Below, piece by piece: positions 1 through 6,471 of a stretch of 7,966 nt of DNA (position 1 is the first letter of the stretch; every line of letters starts with the position of its first letter). The stretch is from assembly GCA_019348475.1 (NCBI GenBank), contig JAHWJJ010000199.1:1-7966 (forward strand), given 5' to 3'. Made by a program: the position numbers and the translations under genes. Below the pieces are notes generated by a model. It had not been told where the DNA came from and ran no database searches. It saw only the letters and a program-made list of their open reading frames with translations. Origin of the DNA: Gemmatimonadota bacterium (lineage in GTDB: Bacteria > Gemmatimonadota > Gemmatimonadetes > Longimicrobiales > Longimicrobiaceae).

Positions 1-147
1 GCGCTCCGGCGTAAGGAAGTCGCGGTAGATGTCGACGAACGTCTCGTCGAAGTACCCGTCCCACCAGCCGCGCCGGCTCAGCGCCGTACCCCGTTGCGTG
101 CCACGGTCACGAGGCGCTGCCGCATTTGACGGGATGATGCTTGACAC
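1..147 (-). CDS. N-terminal fragment of a putative class I SAM-dependent methyltransferase (runs off the left edge)
   Basis: The minus strand is open from about 246 to the window edge, and its last stretch reads like real protein: a WWDGYFDE segment followed by FVDIYRDFLTPER. As I recall, an aromatic/acidic opening of the form WW-x-x-[YF]FD-E-x-[YF]-x-x-[IL]Y-x-x-[FL]-x-PER is common just before the SAM-binding fold in class I methyltransferases. The fold itself lies outside the window, so the family call rests on this short motif only. The proposed start is the GTG at 147-145, with AAGGG reading leftward at 157-153, 5 nt before it. About 29 rather featureless residues would then precede the WW motif, so a start further inside (for example a CTG at 81-79) is possible. 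The gene diverges from the peptide cassette. Its proposed start codon overlaps the -35 box of the rightward promoter, which is a reason for caution. Confidence 0.45.
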   Translation of the reverse strand, partial: MSSIIPSNAAAPRDRGTQRGTALSRRGWWDGYFDETFVDIYRDFLTPER

Positions 148-169
148 ACTCTCCCTTGACGACGATACT
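141..169 (+). promoter_or_regulatory. Sigma-70-type promoter for the peptide/propeller/thioredoxin-like cassette
   Basis: A consensus -35 box TTGACA (141-146) is followed after exactly 17 bp by GATACT (164-169), which matches four of six positions of TATAAT. Transcription would begin near 176, giving a leader of about 60 nt before the ATG at 235. In DNA this GC-rich, a perfect -35 with ideal spacing is unlikely by chance. The site is inferred from sequence only. Confidence 0.6.
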
Positions 170-234
170 GGATGATGATGATGGGCGCGTGTCCCGCCAT
201 TGGATACTTGATTCCTCCCACCAGCGAGGTCAGT

Positions 235-462
235 ATGCAAAGCATCTCACGGTCGTTCCTGCTCCGGCTCGGCCTGACGCTCCTTGCGCTGGCGGCCGCA
301 ATGCACCTGCAAATTCCCAGACTATCCATTCGGCCGGCGGACGCCACCTCCACGTGTCCGAACACCGACTGCTATGGCCCTACGCTGTGCAACTACTCAG
401 CCGGCACGGTCTGCGCCATCGGCTCCAGGACCGGGCCGTGCACCGTGTCGTATTGCAATTAG
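235..462 (+). CDS. Small exported six-cysteine peptide, function unknown
   Basis: This 75-residue product has a basic N-terminus (R6, R11), a hydrophobic stretch at about 8-23 ending in LALAAA, and a cysteine-rich tail. That layout fits a Sec signal peptide or signal anchor followed by a short exported domain. The six cysteines (41, 46, 52, 60, 69, 74) all lie in the last 35 residues, enough for three disulfides. The rest of the tail is mostly small and polar residues. The ATG at 235 is preferred because GAGG (226-229) sits 5 nt upstream. An ATG at 172 in the same frame would add a non-conserved-looking MMMMG extension before the signal. I recognise no family. The gene is first in an operon with a beta-propeller gene 33 bp downstream and a thioredoxin-like gene after it. 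Bacteroidota NVEALA-type peptides, as I recall, also lie beside propeller genes, but the NVEALA motif itself is absent here. Confidence 0.65.
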   Translation: MQSISRSFLLRLGLTLLALAAAMHLQIPRLSIRPADATSTCPNTDCYGPTLCNYSAGTVCAIGSRTGPCTVSYCN

Positions 463-495
463 GCTAGGATAGGATCCCGGGCATAGCCCCTCACG

Positions 496-1569
496 ATGCG
501 CTACGCTCAAGCGTTCCTCGCAATCCTGCTCCTCGGCGCGGGAGGGCTGGCGGTCTACCGCGCAACCCGGCCCGCGCCCTCGCCCGCTGAGCCGAAGTCG
601 GAGTTGGTGTCCCCATTGCCGGACGCGCTCACCGGCAGGGCGCACGCCCGGCTCAGCGTGCCGGGCTCGCCCGCGGAACGCACGTTCGGGCTGGTCGGTG
701 ACGTGGCGATGGCGGGGGACGGGCGCACGTTCGTGCTGGACGTGATCAACCGAGAAGTCAGCATGTTCAGTGCCGCGGGCGAGCGGACGGCGCTGCTGGG
801 CCGAGCCGGCCCCGGGCCTGGCGAATTCCTGGGGCCGGTCGCGCTTGCGGTGGACGACGCCGAGGGCGGGCTGTACGTGCTGGACGAGCGGAAGCAGGGA
901 CTCGACGAGTTCAACGAACGCGGCGAGTGGCGGCGGACCGTCCCGCTGGACTTCCACGCCTCAGACCTGTGCTTCATCTCCGGGCGGCTCTACGTGCTGG
1001 GAGCCCGCCAGGGCTTTCTGCTGCACGAGGTGTCGCCGAAGGACGGCGCCGTTCTCCGTTCTTTCGCGCCGGACGCGGATTCCGAGGAGATCCTGCTCCG
1101 GAGGTATCGAGCGGGCGGCTACCTCGGCTGTGCCTCAAGCGGGGAGATCGCGTTCCTCCCGTCGCTCCGGCCGGAAGTTACCCGGTTCTCCGCCGAGCAC
1201 GGCACGCTGCTCGGCACCGCCGCCATCCCCGGGTACCGCGCCGTGCGCGTGCGGCCGGTGGAAGGTGGAGGCATGCAGTTCGGCACTCCCGACGGGGAAG
1301 TCCCCGACTACGGAAGCTCCATCCTTCCGCTCCCCGGCGGCGACTGGCTGCTCCAGGTAGGAAGGCTCGAGCCCAGCGCCAGCAACCCTCACGAGTTCAT
1401 CTCCGTGCGGTCGTACCGCCTCTCCGCCCGCGACCGCCAGATCCGGCCGCTCGCGGTACAGCTTCCCCGCGTGATGGCGGCGGGAGAGAACGTGGTGTAC
1501 ACGGTGGAGACGAGTCCGTATCCGGCCGTTCGCACCATTCCCAACTCACTCTCGGAGATGCTCCCGTGA
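496..1569 (+). CDS. Six-bladed beta-propeller (NHL/TolB-like) exported or membrane-anchored protein
   Basis: The 357-residue protein begins with a hydrophobic segment (about 3-21, AQAFLAILLLGAGGLAVY) followed by a proline-rich linker (26-42). It has no lipobox cysteine, so it is probably membrane-anchored or cleaved by signal peptidase I. From about residue 60 it shows repeated propeller strands: GDVAMAGDGRTFVLD (68-82), then the hallmark GPGPGEFLGPVALAVD (105-120), then GGLYVLDE (124-131), GRLYVLG (163-169) and a last strand ENVVYTVE (331-338). The G-x-GPGEF motif with a following [VL]YV[LD]D strand is typical of NHL-like '6-bladed beta-propeller' proteins, which usually bind ligands or partner proteins rather than catalyse. 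The partner could be the cysteine-rich peptide encoded just upstream, but that is inference. The start at 496 is set by the signal segment. No strong ribosome-binding site is seen, so translation may depend on coupling to the peptide gene. Its stop overlaps the next start as GTGA. Confidence 0.8.
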   Translation: MRYAQAFLAILLLGAGGLAVYRATRPAPSPAEPKSELVSPLPDALTGRAHARLSVPGSPAERTFGLVGDVAMAGDGRTFVLDVINREVSMFSAAGERTALLGRAGPGPGEFLGPVALAVDDAEGGLYVLDERKQGLDEFNERGEWRRTVPLDFHASDLCFISGRLYVLGARQGFLLHEVSPKDGAVLRSFAPDADSEEILLRRYRAGGYLGCASSGEIAFLPSLRPEVTRFSAEHGTLLGTAAIPGYRAVRVRPVEGGGMQFGTPDGEVPDYGSSILPLPGGDWLLQVGRLEPSASNPHEFISVRSYRLSARDRQIRPLAVQLPRVMAAGENVVYTVETSPYPAVRTIPNSLSEMLP

Positions 1570-2207
1570 AGCTGCCCCGAATCGGGTCCGAGGCCTTTCA
1601 ACGTGGGCTCGTCCGCACCGGAACCGCGGTGTGGCTGGTCGCAGGGATCGCGCTCCTTGCCGCGACGGTCCGCACTCAGTGGCCCATCCCCTCCGCCGCG
1701 GCCAGCACCGCGAAGACTTCGCCGCCGGCTCGCTCGAAGGCGGAGGCGGCACGCCCGGTTTACGAGCCGTCGGGGTCCATCGAGAGCGGGGACGAGATCG
1801 TTCTGGTCTTCATCGGCGCCAGCTTCTGCAACGCGCACAATGTGCCCGGCTTTCCCGATGTGGTGGAGTCGGCCAAGCTGCGGGTCCGGGAGCACGCGCA
1901 GGCGCGCGGTATGCGCTTCCGCGCAGTCGGGGTGGCGCTGGACTGGCGTGCCGCGGACGGGCTGGCGTTCCTGGCGCGGTTCGGCGAGTTCGACGAGGTG
2001 GCGTCGGGAGGCAACTGGATCAGTGACGGCGCGACCAAGTACATCTGGCGCGACATCCCGGGTGAGGCGAACGTGCCGCAGCTGCTCGTGCTCCGGCGCA
2101 ACGTGCACAAGGGAGAGGCGATCCGGGTGGGAGAGGACCAGGTCGTGAAGAGGATTCTGGGTACGGGAGACGTCGAGAAGTGGGTGGCCGCGGGCGCAAC
2201 GCTTTAA
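1566..2207 (+). CDS. Membrane-anchored thioredoxin-like protein with a single cysteine
   Basis: The product has 213 residues. It starts with a short cytoplasmic tail, then a membrane segment at about 20-35 (TAVWLVAGIALLAATV), then a flexible Ala/Ser/Pro linker to about 65. From residue 77 it looks like a thioredoxin fold: a buried strand EIVLVFIGASFC (77-88), a helix, a second strand RFRAVGVALD (118-126), and NVPQLLVL (169-176), where Pro171 would be the cis-proline. The redox position reads FCNAH: Cys88 is present, but the second cysteine of the usual CxxC is missing and there is no other cysteine. A normal dithiol oxidoreductase role is therefore unlikely. A one-cysteine thiol carrier, isomerase-like or binding role is possible. 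The GTG start at 1566 is supported by GGAG at 1554-1557 and the 4-bp overlap with the propeller gene. The frame stays open upstream to 927, but that part is a shadow of the propeller gene. Confidence 0.7.
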   Translation: MKLPRIGSEAFQRGLVRTGTAVWLVAGIALLAATVRTQWPIPSAAASTAKTSPPARSKAEAARPVYEPSGSIESGDEIVLVFIGASFCNAHNVPGFPDVVESAKLRVREHAQARGMRFRAVGVALDWRAADGLAFLARFGEFDEVASGGNWISDGATKYIWRDIPGEANVPQLLVLRRNVHKGEAIRVGEDQVVKRILGTGDVEKWVAAGATL

Positions 2208-2230
2208 CTGGCGCGGCACCACGAAATGGA

Positions 2231-2260
2231 CGAGAGGACCTCGGCAGCGGGGTCCTCTCG
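2231..2260. terminator. Perfect 10-bp inverted repeat, probable bidirectional terminator
   Basis: CGAGAGGACC (2231-2240) and GGTCCTCTCG (2251-2260) are exact reverse complements around a 10-nt loop. The element sits in the 83-bp gap between two convergent genes, where a shared terminator is expected. There is no clear T-tract on either side (only TTT at 2264-2266), so termination may rely on the stem or on Rho. Confidence 0.7.
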
Positions 2261-2290
2261 CCGTTTCGCGCGCTTCCACGTGGCGCTACG

Positions 2291-2980
2291 TCACGCGGGC
2301 TGCGCCGGCAGCACGTCCAGCAGGTCGTGGATGCCGCGGATGCGTTCGCAGTCCTTGTCGTCCCACTTCCACAGCGGGTCGATGAGGATGGCGCGCATGC
2401 CGGCGGCGCGGGCGCCCTGCACGTCGATCTCGTAGATGTCGCCCACGTAGACGGCCTCCCGCGGCTCGACACCCATCTGCTCCAGCGCCAGGTGAAAGAT
2501 GCGCGGATCGGGCTTGTCGATCCCCACCACGCCGGAATCGACCACCACCTCGAAATGCCCGCGCAGCCCCACCGACTCCAGCAGCGGATCGATGCGCCCG
2601 TCTGCGTTGCTGATCACGCCCAACCGGTAGCCGCGCCGGCGCAGCTGGTCCAGCGTCTCCACCGTACGCTCGCGTACGTTGCTCCACAGGTTCTTTTCGG
2701 CGTGGCGCGCGAACATCCGCTGCGCCAGCGGCGGGAACGCCGCCTCCTTCACGCCCAGGCGGCGAAAGATCTCGGCAAAGAACATCTTGCCGCGCGTCCG
2801 TTCGTCCGTGCCGCCTGCGCGGGCCAGCTCGTCCAGCAGCAGCTTGGCGCCGTACTCCGCCTCCATCAGCCCCTCGATGGTCGTTTCGACGCCGTGCTCG
2901 CGCAGCGCCTGGACGATGAAGGGGTGGTCCAGCCAGATCAGCGTGTTGCCTGCATCGAAGAGAACGGCCTTCGGCACCAT
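2291..2980 (-). CDS. HAD-superfamily hydrolase (phosphatase/dehalogenase-like)
   Basis: With the ATG at 2980 the protein has 229 residues, a normal size for a subfamily I HAD enzyme with an alpha-helical cap. Motif I is KAVLFDAGNT, with Asp9 as nucleophile. Motif II is GVISNAD (Ser124, Asn125), motif III is IDKPDP (Lys156), and motif IV is VGDIYEID (Asp181, Asp186). The cap lies at about 18-105. The second motif I aspartate (D+2), the acid/base of ordinary HAD phosphatases, is replaced by Gly11. Haloacid dehalogenases (DxYGT) and phosphonatases (DxAGT) also lack an aspartate there. Activity may thus differ from a simple sugar-phosphate phosphatase, and the substrate cannot be named. A GTG at 3022 would add 14 residues before the first strand. 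The ATG is preferred because VPKAVLFD is the usual HAD opening. It converges on the thioredoxin-like gene and diverges from the hydroxylase operon. Confidence 0.85.
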   Translation of the reverse strand: MVPKAVLFDAGNTLIWLDHPFIVQALREHGVETTIEGLMEAEYGAKLLLDELARAGGTDERTRGKMFFAEIFRRLGVKEAAFPPLAQRMFARHAEKNLWSNVRERTVETLDQLRRRGYRLGVISNADGRIDPLLESVGLRGHFEVVVDSGVVGIDKPDPRIFHLALEQMGVEPREAVYVGDIYEIDVQGARAAGMRAILIDPLWKWDDKDCERIRGIHDLLDVLPAQPA

Positions 2981-3180
2981 TATGCGTCCCGTCCACGGAA
3001 AGCCGCCGCGAGCGCGAATCACCCCGGCGTAGAGAGCACAAGGTACGCGGCCGAAGGGCGCGGCGACACGGGCACAGCGTCAAAAGCGTAAGAAGCAGTC
3101 GTTCCGTACGGCCGCCTGTCTCTGACCCCAGGAAAGGCACCCATGCATTCCGCGCTTCGCCGCCTGCTGGCCGCCGCTAC

Positions 3181-3209
3181 TTGCCACGCCGCCGCGCGCG
3201 TCCTATCTG
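3181..3209 (+). promoter_or_regulatory. Candidate promoter for the molybdenum hydroxylase operon
   Basis: TTGCCA (3181-3186, five of six matches to the -35 consensus) is followed after 17 bp by TATCTG (3204-3209, three of six matches to the -10). It would start transcription near 3216, about 95 nt before the TTG start at 3311. The leader includes a 12-bp perfect palindrome, CCCGCCGGCGGG (3234-3245). The -10 match is weak and other sites in 2981-3180 cannot be excluded. Confidence 0.3.
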
Positions 3210-3310
3210 TTTCTACCGAAGCCACACCTCCCCCCCGCCGGCGGGCGCACCGCCTCACCGCGGCCGTCACCGGGGGAACCTGCACCTTTCCTGATCGGGG
3301 AGCGGCACCC

Positions 3311-3808
3311 TTGGCGCAGCCCGTCGAAATCTCCCTTTCCGTCAACGGCGTCCGGCAGGGGGGCGCGGTGGAGCCGCGCCTGCTGCTGAGCGACTTTCTT
3401 CGCCACGAGCTGGGGCTCACGGGCACGCACGTGGGGTGCGAGCACGGCGTCTGCGGCGCGTGCACCGTGCTGATGGACGGCGAGGCCGTGCGCTCGTGCC
3501 TGGTGTTCGCCGTGCAGGCGGACGGCGCGGAGGTGGTGACCGTCGAGGGGCTGGACTCCGGGGGCGAGCTGCATCCGCTGCAGGAGGCGTTCAGGGATGC
3601 ACACGGCCTGCAGTGCGGCTTCTGCACGCCGGGGATCCTGATGTCGATGATCCCGTTTCTGCGCGACAACCCGCGCCCGGACGAGCCGCAGATCCGGGAG
3701 GCGCTGTCCGGCAACCTGTGCCGCTGCACGGGCTATCAGAACATCGTGGAATCCGTCCGGCTGGCCGCGGAGCGGATGGGCGGCGGGCCCTCCCCCGGCG
3801 GCGCCTGA
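3311..3808 (+). CDS. CoxS-like [2Fe-2S] small subunit of a molybdenum hydroxylase
   Basis: This subunit carries electrons from the molybdenum centre to FAD through two [2Fe-2S] clusters. The 165-residue product has the usual family length and all eight ligands. The N-terminal plant-ferredoxin-type cluster is bound by Cys43, Cys48, Cys51 and Cys63 (VGCEHGVCGACTVLMDG). The C-terminal helical-domain cluster is bound by Cys102, Cys105, Cys137 and Cys139 (QCGFCTPG and NLCRCTGY). The start chosen is the TTG at 3311, giving MAQPVEISLSVNG. GGGGAG (3297-3302) lies 8 nt upstream and the product then matches the family N-terminus. An ATG at 3143 in the same frame would add 56 Arg/Ala/Pro-rich residues with no Tat signal, so I reject it. 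It is the first gene of the operon, separated from the large subunit by an unusual 256-bp gap. Confidence 0.92.
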   Translation: MAQPVEISLSVNGVRQGGAVEPRLLLSDFLRHELGLTGTHVGCEHGVCGACTVLMDGEAVRSCLVFAVQADGAEVVTVEGLDSGGELHPLQEAFRDAHGLQCGFCTPGILMSMIPFLRDNPRPDEPQIREALSGNLCRCTGYQNIVESVRLAAERMGGGPSPGGA

Positions 3809-3818
3809 GAGCGCGCCA

Positions 3819-3847
3819 CCCCCTCCCGCAAACTGCGCGGGAGGGGG
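3819..3847. repeat. GC-rich palindromic element (11-bp perfect stem, 7-nt loop)
   Basis: CCCCCTCCCGC (3819-3829) pairs perfectly with GCGGGAGGGGG (3837-3847) around AAACTGC. It begins 11 nt after the small-subunit stop codon. No T-tract follows, so it is a poor intrinsic terminator. A REP-like dispersed palindrome, a 3'-end mRNA stabiliser or a partial attenuator that lowers downstream expression are the likelier roles. Only one copy is in this window. Confidence 0.6.
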
Positions 3848-4008
3848 GATACACATCGCAAGTGGGGCGGTTCGGAGGGTGCGGCGCAGGCCCCCCTCCG
3901 GGCGAGCACCACTCGCCCACGTCGGGAGCCCGCGCCGGAGCGAATGAATTCGCCGCCGGAACTTCGCGAATTCCGCCTGCGCGGACTGGCCGGTACAGCG
4001 GGATAGAC

Positions 4009-4060
4009 CAAGCACCTGCGCGCACTTTCGCACTTTCGCACTTTCGGACTTTCGCACTCC
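4009..4060 (+). repeat. Tandem octamer array before the large-subunit start (5 units)
   Basis: Five consecutive 8-bp units occupy 4021-4060: CGCACTTT three times, then CGGACTTT, then CGCACTCC. They follow a lead-in CAAGCACCTGCG (4009-4020). The array ends 4 nt before the GTG at 4065, so it covers the place where a Shine-Dalgarno sequence would sit. The lead-in and first units recur at 6472-6497 with 24 of 26 identical bases. Confidence 0.85.
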
Positions 4061-4064
4061 CCCT

Positions 4065-6458
4065 GTGAGCAGAACCTACGTCGGCACGTCACCCGTCCGT
4101 AACGAGGACCGCAGGCTGCTCACGGGGCAGGCGCTGTTCGTGGACGACGTGCAGCTTCCGGGAATGCTGCACGCGGCGTTCGTGCGCAGCGACCACGCGC
4201 ACGCGCTCATCCGCGGGATCGACGCGTCCGCCGCGCTGGCGCGGGAGGGGGTAGTGGCGGTCATTACGGCGGAGGACCTGGGGGACTACTGGCAGCCCGG
4301 GCCGCTGCTGGTGCCGCCGCCGCCCATCGACGGCATCGTCTTCAACCAGGCGTCGCAGGTGCCGCTGGCCAAGGACCGCGTGCGCCACGTGGGCGAGCCG
4401 GTGGTGATGGTGATCGCCGAAAGCCGCTACCTGGCCGAGGACGCGCTCACGGACGTCTTTGTCGACTACGAGCCGCTGGACCCCGTGGTGGACCTGGAGG
4501 CGGCGCTGGCGGAGGACGCGCCCGTCATCCACCCCCAGCTGGGAACCAACCTGGCCGCGCACGTGGTCCAGCGGCACGGCGACTACGAGGCGGCGAAGAC
4601 GGATGCGCACCTGGTCATCAACCGGCGCTTCCACTACGACCGCGGCGCGGCGGCGGCCATGGAGAACCGCTGCGTCGCCGCCCGCTGGGACCCGCGCGCC
4701 GAAGAGCTGACCATCTGGGACACCACCCAGGCGCCCATCCCCATCCGCAACGGCCTGGCGCGGATGCTGGGGCTGCTGGAGTCGCGCGTGCGCGTGGTGG
4801 CGCCGTTCGTCGGGGGCGGATTCGGGCCCAAGATCATGATGTTCTATCCGGAGGAAGTGCTGGTCCCCTGGGCCGCGCTGCGGCTGGGGCGGCCCGTCAA
4901 GTGGACGGAAGACCGGCAGGAGAACTTCTTCGCCACCACGCAGGAGCGCTCGCAGATCCACGACGCGGAGATCGCGTTCTCCGCGGATGGAAAGATCCTC
5001 GGGATCCGCGACTTCTTCTTTCACGACACCGGCGCGTACGATCCCTACGGCCTCACCATCCCCATCAACAGCCAGTGCACGCTGCTGGGCCCGTACGACG
5101 TGCCGGCGTACCACAGCGAGTTCCGCGCGGTCTTCACCAACCGGACGACGGTTACGCCCGTGCGCGGCGCGGGGCGGCAGCACGGCGTGTTCGTGATGGA
5201 GCGGCTGCTGGACATCGCCGCGCGCGAGCTGGGGCTGGACCCGTCGGAGATCCGCCGCCGCAACTACCTGCGCAAAGACGAGTTTCCGCACACCTTCCAG
5301 ATCCTGTTCCAGGACTTCGCGCCCCTCTACTACGACAGCGGCAACTACGCACCCGCGCTGGAGGCCGCGCTCGACATCGTGGGCCGCGACACCTTTCGCG
5401 CCGAGCAGGCGCGGGCCCGCGCGGAGGGGCGCTTCATCGGGCTGGGCGTGGTCAGCTACGTGGAGGGGACGGGGATCGGGCCGTACGAGGGCGCGCGCGT
5501 CACCATCGAGCCCAGCGGCCAGGTGCGCGTGGCTACGGGGCTGGGAACGCAGGGGCAGGGGCACTACACCGCCTTCGCGCAGATCGTGGCCGAGGTGCTG
5601 GACGTGGACGTGGACCGGGTGCACGTGGTGACGGGCGACACGCGCGAGTTCGGCTGGGGGACGGGGACGTTCGCCAGCCGGGGCGCCGTCGTCGCGGGAA
5701 GTGCGTGCCACGAGGCGGCCGTGGCCGTGCGGAAGAAGGTGATCGAGACCGGCGCGCGCGTCCTCGGCGTCCCGGCGGACGAGGTGGAGCTGGAGGACGG
5801 CGCCGTCCGCGTGCGCGGCGACCACGCGCGGTCGATGGGGCTGGGGCAGCTGGCCGGCCACGCCAACCCCCTGCGCGGGGCGGTGGTACCGGGGACGGAG
5901 CCGGGGCTGGAGGCGACGGCGTACTTCGGCCCCGACCACGGCAGCACGGCCAGCGGCGTGCACGCGATGGTGGTGGAGGTGGATGCGGAGACGGCGATGG
6001 TGAAGATCCTGCGCTACATCGTCGTCCACGATTGCGGAAAGCTGATCAACCCGGTGATCGTGGCGGGACAGGTGCAGGGGGGCGTGGCGCACGGCATCGG
6101 CAACGCCTTCTACGAGCAGCTGGTGTACGACGAGGGCGGGCAGCTGCAGAACGCCAGCTTCATGGACTACCTGCTCCCCACCGCGCTGGACGTGCCCAGC
6201 GTCGAGATGGCGCACCGCGAAACCACCGCTCCGCTCAACCCGCTCGGGCTCAAGGGCGTGGGCGAGGCAGGCTGCATCCCCACCGGCGCCGCTTTCGCGC
6301 AGGCGGTCGAAGACGCGCTGCCGCACCTGGCGCTGGAAATCCGCGAGATCCCGCTGAGCCCCAACCGCCTCTTCGAGCTGCTGCGCGACGCCGGGCCGGC
6401 GGACCGCGCCCCCGCCGCGGAGCTCGGCGGGCCTACGGCAGCGGCCGCGGCGGATTGA
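4065..6458 (+). CDS. CoxL-like molybdopterin-binding large subunit (xanthine dehydrogenase family)
   Basis: This is the catalytic subunit, 797 residues, normal for CoxL-type proteins. It hydroxylates a substrate at a molybdenum-MCD centre in the cytoplasm. The N-terminal aldehyde oxidase a/b hammerhead domain spans about 18-140 (RRLLTGQALFVDDVQLPGML). The molybdopterin domains follow, with GGGFGPK (250-256), the active-site loop PVRGAGR (365-371), QGQGHYT (496-502), ASRGAV (537-542), DCGKLINP (656-663) and the catalytic glutamate Glu734 in KGVGEAG (730-736). True CO dehydrogenases carry AYRCSFR in the loop. This protein resembles form II and other hydroxylases (AYRGAGR-like) and lacks the copper-binding cysteine, so CO oxidation is unlikely. 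The substrate is not evident. The GTG start at 4065 gives SRTYVGTSPVRNEDRRLLTG, a standard N-terminus, yet has no Shine-Dalgarno sequence, only the octamer array upstream. The C-terminal 20 residues are an Ala/Pro-rich tail. Confidence 0.92.
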   Translation: MSRTYVGTSPVRNEDRRLLTGQALFVDDVQLPGMLHAAFVRSDHAHALIRGIDASAALAREGVVAVITAEDLGDYWQPGPLLVPPPPIDGIVFNQASQVPLAKDRVRHVGEPVVMVIAESRYLAEDALTDVFVDYEPLDPVVDLEAALAEDAPVIHPQLGTNLAAHVVQRHGDYEAAKTDAHLVINRRFHYDRGAAAAMENRCVAARWDPRAEELTIWDTTQAPIPIRNGLARMLGLLESRVRVVAPFVGGGFGPKIMMFYPEEVLVPWAALRLGRPVKWTEDRQENFFATTQERSQIHDAEIAFSADGKILGIRDFFFHDTGAYDPYGLTIPINSQCTLLGPYDVPAYHSEFRAVFTNRTTVTPVRGAGRQHGVFVMERLLDIAARELGLDPSEIRRRNYLRKDEFPHTFQILFQDFAPLYYDSGNYAPALEAALDIVGRDTFRAEQARARAEGRFIGLGVVSYVEGTGIGPYEGARVTIEPSGQVRVATGLGTQGQGHYTAFAQIVAEVLDVDVDRVHVVTGDTREFGWGTGTFASRGAVVAGSACHEAAVAVRKKVIETGARVLGVPADEVELEDGAVRVRGDHARSMGLGQLAGHANPLRGAVVPGTEPGLEATAYFGPDHGSTASGVHAMVVEVDAETAMVKILRYIVVHDCGKLINPVIVAGQVQGGVAHGIGNAFYEQLVYDEGGQLQNASFMDYLLPTALDVPSVEMAHRETTAPLNPLGLKGVGEAGCIPTGAAFAQAVEDALPHLALEIREIPLSPNRLFELLRDAGPADRAPAAELGGPTAAAAAD

Positions 6459-6471
6459 GCGGAGAAGGGAT

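Larger units (their letters stand above)
3809..4064. other. Intra-operon gap packed with inverted repeats, no gene seen
   Basis: No convincing gene lies in this 256-bp stretch between the small and large subunits. It holds a strong hairpin (3819-3847), GGAGGG/CCCTCC at 3874-3879 and 3894-3899, a 7-bp stem GGGCGAG/CTCGCCC at 3900-3906 and 3912-3918, GCGAAT/ATTCGC at 3940-3945 and 3948-3953, TCCGC/GCGGA at 3972-3976 and 3981-3985, and finally a tandem octamer array. It looks like a mosaic of short palindromic intergenic repeats inserted between two genes that are normally close together. Confidence 0.6.

Noticed and set aside
172..234. ATG at 172 as the start of the cysteine-rich peptide
   Set aside because: It would add 21 residues (MMMMGACPAIG and on) before the signal segment, lies next to the promoter's transcription start, and lacks a ribosome-binding site. 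The ATG at 235 has GAGG 5 nt upstream.
2180..3091. Plus-strand 303-codon frame across the HAD gene
   Set aside because: It is antisense to a HAD gene with all four motif regions present and has no recognisable domain of its own.
3210..3310. Molybdenum cofactor riboswitch in the operon leader
   Set aside because: Apart from a 12-bp palindrome I see no conserved Moco-motif core, and the leader is only about 95 nt. Nothing positive supports it.
4009..4060. CRISPR array
   Set aside because: The units are 8 bp and directly adjacent with no spacers, and no cas gene is present.
4089..6326. A 745-codon open frame on the minus strand
   Set aside because: It is the antisense shadow of the large-subunit gene. 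Its translation is rich in His, Arg and Val with no recognisable domain, as expected from third-position GC bias.
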